A stretch of 59,251 nt of DNA. It comes from an uncultured Clostridia bacterium. GTDB taxonomy: Bacteria > Bacillota > Clostridia > Oscillospirales > Acutalibacteraceae. Made by a program: the position numbers and the translations under genes. This document shows positions 1 through 8,682 of the stretch, one piece after another (position 1 is the stretch's first letter; every line of letters starts with the position of its first letter). The notes beneath the pieces were generated by a model. The model saw only the letters and a list, made by a program, of their open reading frames with translations, was not told the DNA's origin and made no database searches. The DNA lies in NCBI GenBank assembly GCA_946183365.1, contig CAMHAH010000017.1:1-59251 (forward strand), read 5' to 3'.

Positions 1-218
1 CATTTATTGCGTTAAATTCCGTATAACTTCGTTGTCCTCCTTGACAGGCGCCAGCAGTGACACTAAGCCAATCGCTTCGCTCTTGGAGTGTTGTTGCATG
101 GGTGTTGTTAGCCAAATCAAAGATTTGGACAACACCTCAAGCCTGCCTGCGTCGTCCGCCTTGTTCTACGAAATTTTCCGTTAATAAATTTGTTAAAGCG
201 TTTAATGGAAACTTAGTA
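1..218. repeat. MITE-like repeat A, copy 1 (left end cut by window)
   Basis: Right part of a dispersed element also found at 5268-5422, 15207-15553 and 19747-19903. It ends in TTTAATGGAAACTTAGTA at 218. Relative to the short copies it carries an extra ~86-bp stretch (about 55-140) that holds a strong hairpin (GGTGTTGT...ACAACACC, inner CCAAATC/GATTTGG); the same stretch is in copy 3. The left terminal repeat lies outside the window, so a target duplication cannot be tested. The repeat stops 31 bp before the spoIIE start codon. No other gene is seen in 1-249. Confidence 0.85.
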
Positions 219-249
219 AAACTATGACCGTGTAAAAAGGAATGTTGTT

Positions 250-2574
250 ATGTCTGTTGTACAAGCCGTCAGGCGTTCGCGCTCGCGTGACAGGTCGCGT
301 TCGGTCGCGCGCGAGGTCGCTTTTCATATCGCTTACTTCGTCGCGGGCGGAGTGATATCAAGGGGCGCTTCGCTCGGTCAGCTCAGCCCGTTCGGAGCTT
401 CTCTTGTGGCGGGGGTGCCGTTCACCTATATGCCCGCCGCCATGCTCGGCTCGGCGCTGAGCTACCTGTTCTCGTCTCCGCTGAGCTCTTTCAGATACAT
501 AGCCGTGGTCATCTCGATAGGAGCGATACGGTGGGTGCTCAATGAGATAAAGAGGATATCCGACAGCCGTCTGTTCCCGTCGGTCGCGGCGTTCATACCC
601 GTTTTCGCTACGGGCATAGCCCTGACCTTCAGCTCGAGGTCTGAGGTCTCGGAGATATACGAATGCGCGATAGAGGCGGTCATAGCCGCCGCGGGTGCGT
701 ACTTCATCAGCCGTACCGCGGCGCTCTTCGGCTCCCGCAGGGCGCTCTCGGGCTTTAATCAACAGGAGCTGGCGTGCCTGTGTATGACGGGGTGCATCGG
801 GCTTTTGTCGCTGTCGGGCGTTATGATAGCTCAGGTCTCTGTCGGTCGAATACTCGCAGTGCTGTTTATACTTTTATTCGCGCGTTACGGCTTCGTCAAG
901 GGCGGCAGTATAGCGGGCATAGCGGCGGGGGTTGTATTCGCGCTGTCCGATACCGACCTGTTGTTCCTGTCGGCGGGCTACTCGCTCTCGGGGCTTACGG
1001 CGGGTCTGCTCGCGCCTGTGGGCAAGGCTGCCGCGGCGATATCGGCGCTGATCTGCAACGGTATGTTCTCGGTAGCGGCTCCCGACAAATCGCTGATATC
1101 AGGCGTACTGATAGAGACCGCCGTCGCCTCGGTGATATTTTTTCTGATACCTAAGGACGCGGGCAACTTTCTCTCTGCGGTGTTCAGCGACAGCGCCGTC
1201 GAAGCCTCTCAGGACGCCGTAAGACGGAACGTCACCATGCGGCTCGAGCACTGTTCAAAGGCTCTCGAGAATGTCAGCTCATGTGTGAATTCTGTATCGG
1301 ACAGGCTATCGAGGATGTATGAGCCAAACGCCTCGTGGGTCTATGACAGAGCCGCAGAGTATACCTGTCAGAGCTGCGGACTGCGCGTCTATTGTCATGA
1401 GAAGGAGCGCGATATGACCGAGGATGATTTCAACCGGCTTACAGGTATATTGAAGGAACGCGGCTTTGTAAAAGAGGGCGATATCGAGGATAATTTTCTA
1501 AAGAGGTGCTGTAAGACCTCTGAGCTCTCGCGCAGTATAAACCGCGCTTATAAGGAGTATCTCTCGCTCGAGGCGGCGCGGCGCAGGGTCACTCAGGTAC
1601 GCTCGGTGGTAGCGGGTCAGTTCGCGGGACTGAGCGACATCTTGCACGATCTTTCTGAGGAATTCGGCTGTATCGAGCGCTATGACAGCGCCTGCGCCGA
1701 GAGGGTCACAGAGGCGGTGTCGTCGATGGGTCTCAGGGTAGTTGACTGCGCGTGCAGGCTGAGCGACCTCGGCGGCATGACCGTCGAGCTCGAGCTCTCG
1801 GTCGGCAATAAGACCGCTCTCTCTCAAAGCCAGCTCACCGATGAGGTCAGCCGAGCCTGCGGCAGGATATTCGAGCCGCCTTTGATCAGCTTTGAGAGCG
1901 GAAGGGCGAGAGCCGTCATGTGTGAGCTTCCGCTTTATGACCTCGAGATAGGCTCGGCTCAGCATATCTGTGACAACGGTACTCTGTGCGGCGACTGTCT
2001 GAATTATTTCAACAGCGGCGACGGCAGCATGGTCGCGATACTTTCGGACGGAATGGGCTCGGGCGGCAGGGCGGCTGTGGACTCGAATATGGCGGTAAGC
2101 ATAATGACTAAGCTCTGCAAGGCGGGTCTGAGCTATGACTGCTCGCTGGCTGTGGTCAATTCGTCGCTGATGATAAAGAGCGAGGATGAGTCGCTCGCGA
2201 CCCTTGATATGCTCAGCTTCAATCAGTTCACTGGCAGGGCGACGATACTGAAGGCGGGTGCCTGCACCACCTTCTTCAAGAAGAGCTCAAAGCTGATAAA
2301 GAGAGATATGCCGTCTCTGCCGCTGGGTATACTCAACGAGGCAAAGTTCGTCAAAGATGATATCGTGCTGACTGCTGAGGACTGGATAGTTATGGCGTCC
2401 GACGGCGTGCTCACAGGCAACAGCGACTGGATAGAAAAGCTGATATTATCATGGCGCAAGGGCAGCGCCGAGGAGCTCGCGGCTCATATCGTTGACGAAG
2501 CCGCCAAGCGCCGCAAAAACGACCATGACGACGATATAACGGCGATAGCCATGCGCGTAGTCGAAAACGCATAG
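250..2574 (+). CDS. spoIIE: Stage II sporulation protein E (SpoIIE), membrane PP2C phosphatase
   Basis: Serine phosphatase that dephosphorylates the anti-anti-sigma factor SpoIIAA and so activates sigma-F in the forespore; it also acts at the polar septum. The 774-residue length fits the family. Roughly residues 25-300 form about ten hydrophobic membrane segments. A central regulatory region follows, then a C-terminal PP2C domain with the metal-binding motif DGMGSG (residues 600-605), a second SDG motif (D718) and the terminal DDDIT motif (about 760-764). Start ATG 250 follows AAAAAGGA. The gene stands alone: repeat A ends 31 bp upstream and a bidirectional terminator follows. I saw no obvious promoter between the repeat and the start, so it must lie in or beyond the repeat. 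It is strong evidence that the host forms spores. Confidence 0.96.
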   Translation: MSVVQAVRRSRSRDRSRSVAREVAFHIAYFVAGGVISRGASLGQLSPFGASLVAGVPFTYMPAAMLGSALSYLFSSPLSSFRYIAVVISIGAIRWVLNEIKRISDSRLFPSVAAFIPVFATGIALTFSSRSEVSEIYECAIEAVIAAAGAYFISRTAALFGSRRALSGFNQQELACLCMTGCIGLLSLSGVMIAQVSVGRILAVLFILLFARYGFVKGGSIAGIAAGVVFALSDTDLLFLSAGYSLSGLTAGLLAPVGKAAAAISALICNGMFSVAAPDKSLISGVLIETAVASVIFFLIPKDAGNFLSAVFSDSAVEASQDAVRRNVTMRLEHCSKALENVSSCVNSVSDRLSRMYEPNASWVYDRAAEYTCQSCGLRVYCHEKERDMTEDDFNRLTGILKERGFVKEGDIEDNFLKRCCKTSELSRSINRAYKEYLSLEAARRRVTQVRSVVAGQFAGLSDILHDLSEEFGCIERYDSACAERVTEAVSSMGLRVVDCACRLSDLGGMTVELELSVGNKTALSQSQLTDEVSRACGRIFEPPLISFESGRARAVMCELPLYDLEIGSAQHICDNGTLCGDCLNYFNSGDGSMVAILSDGMGSGGRAAVDSNMAVSIMTKLCKAGLSYDCSLAVVNSSLMIKSEDESLATLDMLSFNQFTGRATILKAGACTTFFKKSSKLIKRDMPSLPLGILNEAKFVKDDIVLTAEDWIVMASDGVLTGNSDWIEKLILSWRKGSAEELAAHIVDEAAKRRKNDHDDDITAIAMRVVENA

Positions 2575-2576
2575 GA

Positions 2577-2604
2577 AAAGCCTGCGGTTTTCGCCGCAGG
2601 CTTT
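2577..2604. terminator. Bidirectional terminator between spoIIE and the lipoprotein gene
   Basis: Perfect 11-bp stem AAAGCCTGCGG / CCGCAGGCTTT with a short loop. It is flanked by A and T residues on both sides, so it can serve the two convergent genes. Confidence 0.85.
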
Positions 2605-2608
2605 GTCG

Positions 2609-3124
2609 TTATTCAACTATATATTCATCGGTCGCGTACTCGAGCACTGCCGAGCTGACCTTGTTGAAGGCTTCTGTGCCGTTTTCGGGCATACTCTCGC
2701 TCGAGACCCTTATGTACTCTCCGTCTTCGGCGGGGAATTTGCAGACGTATAATTTGCCGTTAAGCCCTACGTTATCCTCACGGTCGTTCCACTTATCCAT
2801 ACCCGTTTCACGGATGACGTCAAAAACCTTTTGAGCCGCCTCTATGGGCACATGATATGTAGTGACCTTTTCGTCATCGGCGCCGCCGTCGGTGTATTTC
2901 GCAATCTTTACATGGGTGTCGCTCAAGGTGTACATAACTATCTCAAAGTACGGCATTTTCATCGGAGTTCCGACCGTGCGGCTGTAGAGATCCGCAAGCA
3001 TTACGCCGGGCTTTGAATTCTTATATGTCTTGATATCAAGGTTATCTGGCCTTGAACAGCCGAAGAGTGAAAGCATTATTATCACCGCCGTGAACAAAGA
3101 TAATTTTCTGAGTATCTCTCTCAT
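2609..3124 (-). CDS. Putative lipoprotein of unknown function
   Basis: 171-residue protein with a typical lipoprotein signal peptide: positive start (MREILRKL), a hydrophobic core and the lipobox LFGC with the lipid-anchored Cys at residue 23. The rest is a soluble, mixed alpha/beta domain with no motif I can assign. It is expected on the outer face of the cell membrane. It is divergent from the NifU-like gene and converges on spoIIE. Start ATG at 3124 is preceded by AAGGGGGTTG, a good ribosome binding site. Function is unknown; only the lipoprotein call is well supported. Confidence 0.75.
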   Translation of the reverse strand: MREILRKLSLFTAVIIMLSLFGCSRPDNLDIKTYKNSKPGVMLADLYSRTVGTPMKMPYFEIVMYTLSDTHVKIAKYTDGGADDEKVTTYHVPIEAAQKVFDVIRETGMDKWNDREDNVGLNGKLYVCKFPAEDGEYIRVSSESMPENGTEAFNKVSSAVLEYATDEYIVE

Positions 3125-3235
3125 AATTCAACCCCCTTATACGCAGGGTTTATCCGTTTAAAGGATATCATAAGCCGTAGGAGATGTAAAGGGTAGTTTT
3201 TGTCGTTTTTTCAGTCATTTCGATCAATTACCGTA

Positions 3236-3264
3236 TTGACTTATATGCGTCTTTAGTCTATAAT
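3236..3264 (+). promoter_or_regulatory. Promoter for the NifU-like/GGGtGRT operon
   Basis: TTGACT (3236-3241), 17-bp spacer, TATAAT (3259-3264). The leader to the ATG at 3396 is about 125 nt and I see no clear regulatory structure in it. Confidence 0.75.
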
Positions 3265-3395
3265 TAACATGAGGTTACTATATTGTTACTTTGTGGTGGA
3301 TAACCGTGGATTAACAAAGACCTTTATGCTGTTTTTGCCGATGTCACTGTACCGTGTGTCGGCGTTGTTAATAACATTTAAGGAGGAAAACGCAT

Positions 3396-4088
3396 ATGTA
3401 TTACACAGCAGAAGTATCGAATATGTGCCCCGTAGCCAAGGGCGCGTATCACGGCCCTGCTCCCATCCCCGAAGAGGGTCAGTGGATCCAGGCCAAAGAA
3501 ATCAAGGATATTTCCGGTTTCACACACGGCATCGGCTGGTGCGCTCCCCAGCAGGGCGCCTGCAAGCTCACACTTAACGTCAAGGAAGGCATAATCGAAG
3601 AGGCTCTCGTAGAGACCATCGGCTGCTCGGGCATGACCCACTCAGCCGCTATGGCGTCCGAGATACTCATCGGCAAGACCCTCTTAGAGGCTCTGAACAC
3701 CGACCTCGTATGCGACGCTATCAACACCGCTATGAGAGAGCTGTTCTTACAGATCGTTTACGGCAGGACCCAGAGCGCGTTCTCTGAGGGCGGTCTGCTC
3801 GTAGGCGCTTCTCTTGAGGACCTCGGTAAGGGTCTGCGCTCTCAGGTAGGTACCATGTTCGCTACCAAGGAGAAGGGTCCCCGTTACCTCGAGATGACAG
3901 AGGGCTACTGCTCACAGGTCGCTCTCAACGCCGACAACGAGATCATCGGTTATGAATTCATCAGCCTGGGCAAGATGATGGACTTCATCAAGGCAGGCAT
4001 GGACGCTAACGAAGCGCTTGAAAAGGCTAAGGGTCACTATGGTCAGTGGGATAACGCTGCCAAGTATATTGACCCCCGTAAAGACTAA
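3396..4088 (+). CDS. NifU-like iron-sulfur scaffold family protein
   Basis: 230 residues resembling the IscU/NifU N-terminal scaffold fold, extended relative to it. Seen directly: a region with GWCAPQQGACKL and then ETIGCSGMTHSA, which parallel the IscU Cys-containing loops and the GC(G)xxxxSS motif. Another conserved-looking Cys lies near the start (NMCPVAKG). It is well placed to bind a metal or an Fe-S cluster in the cytoplasm, but transfer partners are unknown. Start ATG 3396 follows AAGGAGGA. The next gene starts 14 bp after the stop, so the two are an operon. This NifU-like + GGGtGRT arrangement is common in gut Clostridia; the physiological role is not established to my knowledge. The classical isc/suf genes are absent nearby. 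Confidence 0.8.
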   Translation: MYYTAEVSNMCPVAKGAYHGPAPIPEEGQWIQAKEIKDISGFTHGIGWCAPQQGACKLTLNVKEGIIEEALVETIGCSGMTHSAAMASEILIGKTLLEALNTDLVCDAINTAMRELFLQIVYGRTQSAFSEGGLLVGASLEDLGKGLRSQVGTMFATKEKGPRYLEMTEGYCSQVALNADNEIIGYEFISLGKMMDFIKAGMDANEALEKAKGHYGQWDNAAKYIDPRKD

Positions 4089-4102
4089 GGGAGGTGCACA
4101 GT

Positions 4103-5101
4103 ATGGCTTTATTTGAAAACTACGACAGACGTATAGAGAAAATCAACGGCGTTCTCGCCGAGTACGGTATCGCCTCTGTAGAGGAGAGCCGCGAGATATG
4201 CAAGGCCGCGGGCTTTGAACCCTATGAGATCGCTAAGGGCATCCAGCCCATCTGCTTTGAGAACGTATGCTGGGCTTACTGTGTAGGCGCTGCTATCGCG
4301 TTAAAGGCAGGCGCTAAGAACGCCGAAGAGGCAGCCCGTTATATCGGTATCGGTCTGCAGAGCTTCTGTATCGACGGCTCTGTTGCCGAGAACCGCAAGG
4401 TCGGTATCGGCCACGGTAATCTTGCCGCTATGCTGCTCTCAAATGATACAAAGTGCTTCGCGTTCCTCGCGGGTCACGAGAGCTTCGCTGCCGCTGAGGG
4501 CGCTATCGGTATCGTCCGCAACGCCAACAAGGTTCGCGAGCAGCCGCTGAGAGTTATCCTGAACGGTCTCGGTAAGGACGCGGCTCAGATCATCTCCCGT
4601 ATCAACGGCTTTACATATGTTCAGACTCAGTTCGATTATTTCACCAGCGAGCTGAAGATCGTCAAGGAGATCCCCTATTCGGACGGCGAGCGCGCTAACG
4701 TACGCTGCTACGGCGCTGACGACGTTCGCGAGGGCGTAGCTATCATGCACAAAGAGGGCGTTGACGTTTCTATCACCGGTAACTCCACCAACCCCACCCG
4801 CTTCCAGCATCCTGTCGCGGGCACCTATAAGAAAGAGTGCACCGAGCAGGGCAAGAAGTACTTCTCGGTCGCTTCCGGCGGCGGCACAGGCCGTACACTG
4901 CATCCCGACAACATGGCCGCGGGTCCCGCTTCTTACGGCATGACCGATACTATGGGCCGTATGCACTCCGACGCTCAGTTCGCGGGCTCTTCTTCCGTAC
5001 CGGCTCACGTTGAGATGATGGGCTTCCTGGGCATGGGCAACAACCCCATGGTAGGCGCTACCGTTGCTGTAGCTGTCGCTATCCAGAACAGCCTTAAGTG
5101 A
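4103..5101 (+). CDS. GGGtGRT family protein
   Basis: 332 residues, named after the motif seen here as ASGGGTGRTLHP. The family is found in anaerobes and has no firmly established function; it sits next to NifU-like proteins, which suggests a metallocluster-linked role. The start was set at ATG 4103 (MALFENYDRR) because GGGAGG at 4089-4094 gives correct spacing; an upstream GTG at 4094 overlaps that site. It is the last gene of the operon and is followed by a strong terminator. Codon use (frequent GCT, GTT, CGT, GGT) looks like that of a highly expressed gene, as in serC, serA and the partner gene. Confidence 0.85.
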   Translation: MALFENYDRRIEKINGVLAEYGIASVEESREICKAAGFEPYEIAKGIQPICFENVCWAYCVGAAIALKAGAKNAEEAARYIGIGLQSFCIDGSVAENRKVGIGHGNLAAMLLSNDTKCFAFLAGHESFAAAEGAIGIVRNANKVREQPLRVILNGLGKDAAQIISRINGFTYVQTQFDYFTSELKIVKEIPYSDGERANVRCYGADDVREGVAIMHKEGVDVSITGNSTNPTRFQHPVAGTYKKECTEQGKKYFSVASGGGTGRTLHPDNMAAGPASYGMTDTMGRMHSDAQFAGSSSVPAHVEMMGFLGMGNNPMVGATVAVAVAIQNSLK

Positions 5102-5135
5102 TTATTAGTTAGTCAATCTATATACTAAGGCAACG

Positions 5136-5164
5136 GCTCCGGGCAGAAATGCCCGGAGCTTTTT
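5136..5164 (+). terminator. Terminator of the GGGtGRT operon
   Basis: Perfect 10-bp stem GCTCCGGGCA-GAAA-TGCCCGGAGC followed by TTTTT. Confidence 0.93.
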
Positions 5165-5171
5165 CTGCCCT

Positions 5172-5231
5172 CTCAGTTTGCGGCTGTGCAAGAGCGGGTG
5201 ATGGCTATGCGAAATGCGCGCAACGCGATTT
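5172..5231. repeat. ~60-bp dispersed direct repeat, copy 1
   Basis: Begins CTCAGTTTGCGGCTGTGCAA and runs through AAGAGCGGG and GGCTATGCGAAAT. A close copy in the same orientation is at 17944-18003. No coding function is apparent. Together with repeat A (5268-5422) it fills the 357-bp gap before the next gene. Confidence 0.7.
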
Positions 5232-5264
5232 CTTGTTGACCGAAACGGGGTTTTGTTGTATGCT

Positions 5265-5425
5265 TTATACTAAGTAGCAATAAAACACTTTAATATCTAT
5301 TGCGGATAATTCCGCATAACTGCGTTGTCAGTCTTGACAGGCGCCAGCCTGCCTGCGCCCTCCGCCTTGTTCTGCGAAATTCTCCGCTAATATCTTTTTA
5401 AAGCTTTTATTGCTACTTAGTATTA
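5265..5425. repeat. MITE-like repeat A, copy 2, with TTA target duplication
   Basis: Element 5268-5422 begins TACTAAGTAGCAATAAAA and ends in the exact reverse complement of those 18 bases. Flanking 3-bp duplications are TTA (5265-5267) and TTA (5423-5425). The core carries TTGACAGGCGCCAGCCTGCC as in the other copies. No open reading frame of note. It ends 36 bp before the start codon of the next gene. Confidence 0.88.
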
Positions 5426-5458
5426 TACGGAATGATAATCGCTGTCGGAGGTGTTTGT

Positions 5459-5905
5459 ATGAGCGGTCACGGTGTTAAGGCTGAGAAGCTCTTTAGGGAT
5501 GGATATAACTGCTCTCAAAGTGTTTTGCTGGCGTTCGGGGATATAACGGGCTTGGAGGATGAGACCGCCGCACGGCTCTCGTCATCTTTCGGCGGAGGCA
5601 TAGGGCGAATGAGAGAGGTCTGCGGCGCTGTCAGCGGCGGCTGTATGGTGCTGGGACTTATCAAAGGCTACCGTGACCCCGATGACAGAGAGGCGAAGAA
5701 GGCCCACTACGCGCTTATCAGAGAGTTTGCCGACAGGTTCAAGGAGATAAACGGCTCTATGATCTGCCGCGAGCTGTTGAGCGGAGTTGATACCGCTCGC
5801 GGCGGCGACCCCGAGCCGCGGACTGAAGAGTATTACAAAAAACGCCCGTGCGCCGAGCTGTGCCGTCAGGCGGCTGAGATACTCGACGATATGCTTGATT
5901 TATAA
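5459..5905 (+). CDS. C_GCAxxG_C_C family protein
   Basis: 148-residue cysteine-rich protein of the family defined by the pattern C-GCAxxG-C-C. Here the motif appears as REVCGAVSGGCMVLGL, with further Cys at YNCSQSV near the N-terminus and in MICRELL and RPCAELCRQAA near the C-terminus. The spaced cysteines suggest a redox or metal-binding role; members often occur near thioredoxin-like or metal-handling genes, and the biochemical function is not settled. The start was set at ATG 5459 because GGAGG at 5447-5451 fits; the earlier in-frame ATG at 5432 has no ribosome binding site. Monocistronic, with a terminator at 5914-5943. Confidence 0.85.
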   Translation: MSGHGVKAEKLFRDGYNCSQSVLLAFGDITGLEDETAARLSSSFGGGIGRMREVCGAVSGGCMVLGLIKGYRDPDDREAKKAHYALIREFADRFKEINGSMICRELLSGVDTARGGDPEPRTEEYYKKRPCAELCRQAAEILDDMLDL

Positions 5906-5913
5906 CACTTGTG

Positions 5914-5943
5914 ACCGGTTGTATTTTGTACAGCCGGTTTTTC
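5914..5943 (+). terminator. Terminator after the C_GCAxxG_C_C gene
   Basis: 10-bp stem ACCGGTTGTA / TACAGCCGGT with loop TTTTG, then a T-run. Confidence 0.85.
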
Positions 5944-6063
5944 GTATCAAACAAAATAAGATAAAGCATGAAAATCTGTTAGATTTTGGCATATTTTTTG
6001 CAAAATGTATAAAAATGACGGGTTTTGACTGTAAAATTACTATGTTTGGATTTCGGTTTGTTA

Positions 6064-6092
6064 TTGAATTAACAATAGAATTGTCATATAAT
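6064..6092 (+). promoter_or_regulatory. serC promoter
   Basis: TTGAAT, 17-bp spacer, TATAAT (6087-6092), about 85 nt before the serC start. The leader shows no serine riboswitch or T-box signature that I can recognise. Confidence 0.7.
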
Positions 6093-6177
6093 TGTAATTG
6101 GTATTAAAGATTTTATACCGTTTTACTTTTGTTATATAGCTTAAAATGAGGCTATAAGTATTTAGGAGGTATATATT

Positions 6178-7263
6178 ATGGCAAGAGTTTACAATTTTTC
6201 GGCAGGTCCTTCGATGCTGCCCGAGAGCGTGCTTAAGACAGCTGCCGCTGAGATGCTCGATTATAAGGGCACAGGCGAGTCTGTAATGGAGATGTCCCAT
6301 CGTTCCAAGGAATACGGCGCTATCATCACCGAGGCCGAGGCTCTCATGCGCGAGATCATGAACATCCCCGACAACTACAAGGTTCTGTTCTTACAGGGCG
6401 GCGCTTCAACACAGTTTGCCGCTATCCCGCTCAACTTCATGAACGGTTCAGGCAAGGCTGATTACGTAATTACAGGCCAGTGGGCTAAGAAGGCGGCTGC
6501 TGAGGCTTCCCGTTACGGCGAGGTCAACATTGTCGCTTCCTCTGCTGACAAGACCTTCTCTTATATCCCCAAGCTCGACAAGAGCACCTTTACCAAGGAC
6601 GCAGACTACTTCTATATCTGCATGAACAACACAATCTACGGTACGGTTTATCATGAGCTGCCCGATACAGGCGATGTTCCGCTGATCGCCGATATCTCTT
6701 CATGCTTCCTCTCTGAGCCCCTCGACGTTACCAAGTTCGGTATGCTCTACGGCGGCGCTCAGAAGAACGTAGCTCCCGCAGGCGTTACCATCTGTATCAT
6801 TCGCGAGGATCTGCTCGGCAAGGCAAGAGATATCTGCCCGACCATGCTCAACTATCAGATCCATGCCGACAACGGCTCTATGTACAATACTCCTCCCTGC
6901 TACACCATCTACATCATGAAGCTCGTCCTCGAGTGGATCAAGAACGAGGTAGGCGGTCTTGAGAAGATGAAGGAGCTCAACGAGAAGAAGGCTAAGATCC
7001 TGTATGACTTCCTCGACTCCTCAGAGATGTTCAAGGGCACCGTTGTTCCCGAGGATCGTTCACTGATGAACGTTCCCTTCGTTACAGGCGACACCGATCT
7101 CGACGCTAAGTTCGTTGCCGAGGCTAAAGAAGCAGGCTTCATCAACATCAAGGGTCACCGCACAGTCGGCGGTATGCGCGCTTCTATCTACAACGCTATG
7201 CCTATTGAGGGCGTTGAGAAGCTCGTAGCCTTCATGAAGAAGTTCGAAGAAGAAAATAAATAA
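6178..7263 (+). CDS. serC: Phosphoserine aminotransferase
   Basis: PLP enzyme converting 3-phosphohydroxypyruvate and glutamate to phosphoserine and 2-oxoglutarate, the second step of serine synthesis. The full-length 361 residues open with the family signature RVYNFSAGPSMLPESV. The PLP lysine lies in YGGAQKNVAPAG and the phosphate-binding SGKAD/STQF region is present. Start ATG 6178 is preceded by AGGAGG. serA follows 176 bp downstream, so the first two serine-pathway steps are paired; no serB (phosphatase) is in the window. The intergenic stretch holds AT-rich repeats but no clear terminator, so cotranscription is possible. Its glutamate demand ties it to the nitrogen genes further on, though it is not adjacent to them. 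Confidence 0.97.
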   Translation: MARVYNFSAGPSMLPESVLKTAAAEMLDYKGTGESVMEMSHRSKEYGAIITEAEALMREIMNIPDNYKVLFLQGGASTQFAAIPLNFMNGSGKADYVITGQWAKKAAAEASRYGEVNIVASSADKTFSYIPKLDKSTFTKDADYFYICMNNTIYGTVYHELPDTGDVPLIADISSCFLSEPLDVTKFGMLYGGAQKNVAPAGVTICIIREDLLGKARDICPTMLNYQIHADNGSMYNTPPCYTIYIMKLVLEWIKNEVGGLEKMKELNEKKAKILYDFLDSSEMFKGTVVPEDRSLMNVPFVTGDTDLDAKFVAEAKEAGFINIKGHRTVGGMRASIYNAMPIEGVEKLVAFMKKFEEENK

Positions 7264-7439
7264 GAATTAGGAATGAGGAATGAAGAATGAGGAATGAACG
7301 GCGGGCATAGCCCGCACCCGGATTTATAACAGTCCGACAACCTTTCCTCTTCTTCATATAGGAATCAAAAGCACAAAGTGCTTCCCTTAATTCCTAATTC
7401 CTAACTCCTAATTCCTCATTATTAACAGGGGAGATAATC
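7264..7439. repeat. AT-rich 'aattaggaatgagg' repeat tract between serC and serA
   Basis: The left part repeats GGAATGAGGAATGAAGAATG; the right part repeats CCTAATTCCTAACTCCTAAT and is roughly its inverse complement, so the stretch can fold back. A similar AT-rich inverted design lies before htpG (10513-10660). Likely non-coding. Confidence 0.6.
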
Positions 7440-8549
7440 ATGTATAATATTCTTAAGTTGAACAAGATCGCCGCTGTCGGCACCGACCGTCTCGGCGAGA
7501 ACTATAACTGCGTAGACGAGTGCGCAGCTCCCGAGGGTATCCTCGTTCGCTCCGCTTCTATGCACGATATGGACCTGCCCGAGAGCCTCTTGGCTGTAGC
7601 CAGAGCCGGCGCGGGCGTAAACAATATCCCGCTCGACAAGTGCGCCGAGAAGGGTATCTGCGTATTCAACACTCCCGGCGCTAACGCTAACGCCGTTAAG
7701 GAGCTGGTCATCTGCGGTATGCTTCTCGCTTCCCGTAAGGTCGCTCAGGGTATCGCGTGGAACAAGACCCTCGCTGACGATCCTAACTGCCTTAAGGCTG
7801 TTGAGAAGGGCAAGAGCCAGTTCGTAGGTCCCGAGATCATGTTCAAGACCCTCGGCGTAGTCGGCATGGGCGCTATCGGTCTTCTGGTAGCCGCTGCTGC
7901 CTCTGTTCTGGGTGTTAACATCGTATGCTACGATCCGTTCGTTACCGGTGAGAAGAGAGCGACTATGCCCTCTGCGTTCAAGTTCGTTGACGATCTCGAT
8001 GAGCTCTACGCTCAGTGCGACTATATCTCGCTTCACCTGCCGCTCAACGACGGCACACGCGGTATGATAAATGCCGAGACCATCGCTAAGATGAAGGACG
8101 GCGTTCGCCTGCTGAACTTTGCCCGTGACGGTCTGGTAGTATCTTCTGATATCATCTCTGCTCTTGAGAGCGGCAAGATGGCGGCTTATGTAACCGATTT
8201 CGCTACTCAGGATCTGCTCACCGTTGACGGCGTTGTAGCTATTCCTCATCTGGGCGCTTCTACTCCCGAGAGCGAGGACAACTGCGCTAAGATGGCTGCC
8301 GACCAGATCAAGGATTATCTTGAGAACGGCAACATCAAGAACAGCGTAAACTTCCCGAACATCTCTAAGGACAGAAACGGTAAGCGTGTTACCGTATTCG
8401 GTAAGGGCATCGAGGCTGCTGTCAAGGCTGCCGCTGCCGACGCCGCTGTTGCTACCCGCGGAGATTACACCTACGCTATCATCGACGGCGATGTTGACGC
8501 TGAGGCGCTCAAGGCTATCGACGGCGTTATCCGTGTAAGAGAGCTGTAA
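7440..8549 (+). CDS. serA: D-3-phosphoglycerate dehydrogenase (short form)
   Basis: NAD-dependent oxidation of 3-phosphoglycerate to 3-phosphohydroxypyruvate, the first committed serine step. The protein has 369 residues: catalytic domain, then the NAD-binding Rossmann domain with GVVGMGAIG, the active-site region LLNFARDGLV and the HLGAST motif (the catalytic His). It is shorter than SerA forms with an ASB domain; only about 60 residues follow the dehydrogenase core and they could hold a small ACT-like module. Start ATG 7440 follows GGGGAG. Codon use again indicates strong expression. Sits after serC and ends in a strong terminator. Confidence 0.95.
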   Translation: MYNILKLNKIAAVGTDRLGENYNCVDECAAPEGILVRSASMHDMDLPESLLAVARAGAGVNNIPLDKCAEKGICVFNTPGANANAVKELVICGMLLASRKVAQGIAWNKTLADDPNCLKAVEKGKSQFVGPEIMFKTLGVVGMGAIGLLVAAAASVLGVNIVCYDPFVTGEKRATMPSAFKFVDDLDELYAQCDYISLHLPLNDGTRGMINAETIAKMKDGVRLLNFARDGLVVSSDIISALESGKMAAYVTDFATQDLLTVDGVVAIPHLGASTPESEDNCAKMAADQIKDYLENGNIKNSVNFPNISKDRNGKRVTVFGKGIEAAVKAAAADAAVATRGDYTYAIIDGDVDAEALKAIDGVIRVREL

Positions 8550-8571
8550 AAATAATATAAGCATATGATCA

Positions 8572-8604
8572 CGCCCACGGTCCATATAGCCGTGGGCGTT
8601 TTAT
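8572..8604 (+). terminator. serA terminator
   Basis: 9-bp stem CGCCCACGG / CCGTGGGCG followed by TTTTATT. Confidence 0.9.
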
Positions 8605-8608
8605 TGCA

Positions 8609-8651
8609 AAACACTCTGCCGCAAAGGGAACTCTCATGCGGCAGAGTGTTT
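8609..8651 (-). terminator. Terminator for the minus-strand LRR gene
   Basis: 13-bp stem AACACTCTGCCGC / GCGGCAGAGTGTT just past the 3' end of the LRR gene. On the minus strand the stem is followed by TTTTGC. Confidence 0.75.
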
Positions 8652-8682
8652 GAGCTTTTAAACGTTATGTAAAATCAAATTC

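Noticed and set aside
6093..6177. Riboswitch or T-box before serC
   Set aside because: The leader is about 85 nt, AT-rich, with no T-box sequence and no known riboswitch core.
7422..8585. 387-codon frame on the minus strand opposite serA
   Set aside because: Mirror frame of a highly biased gene; no motifs.
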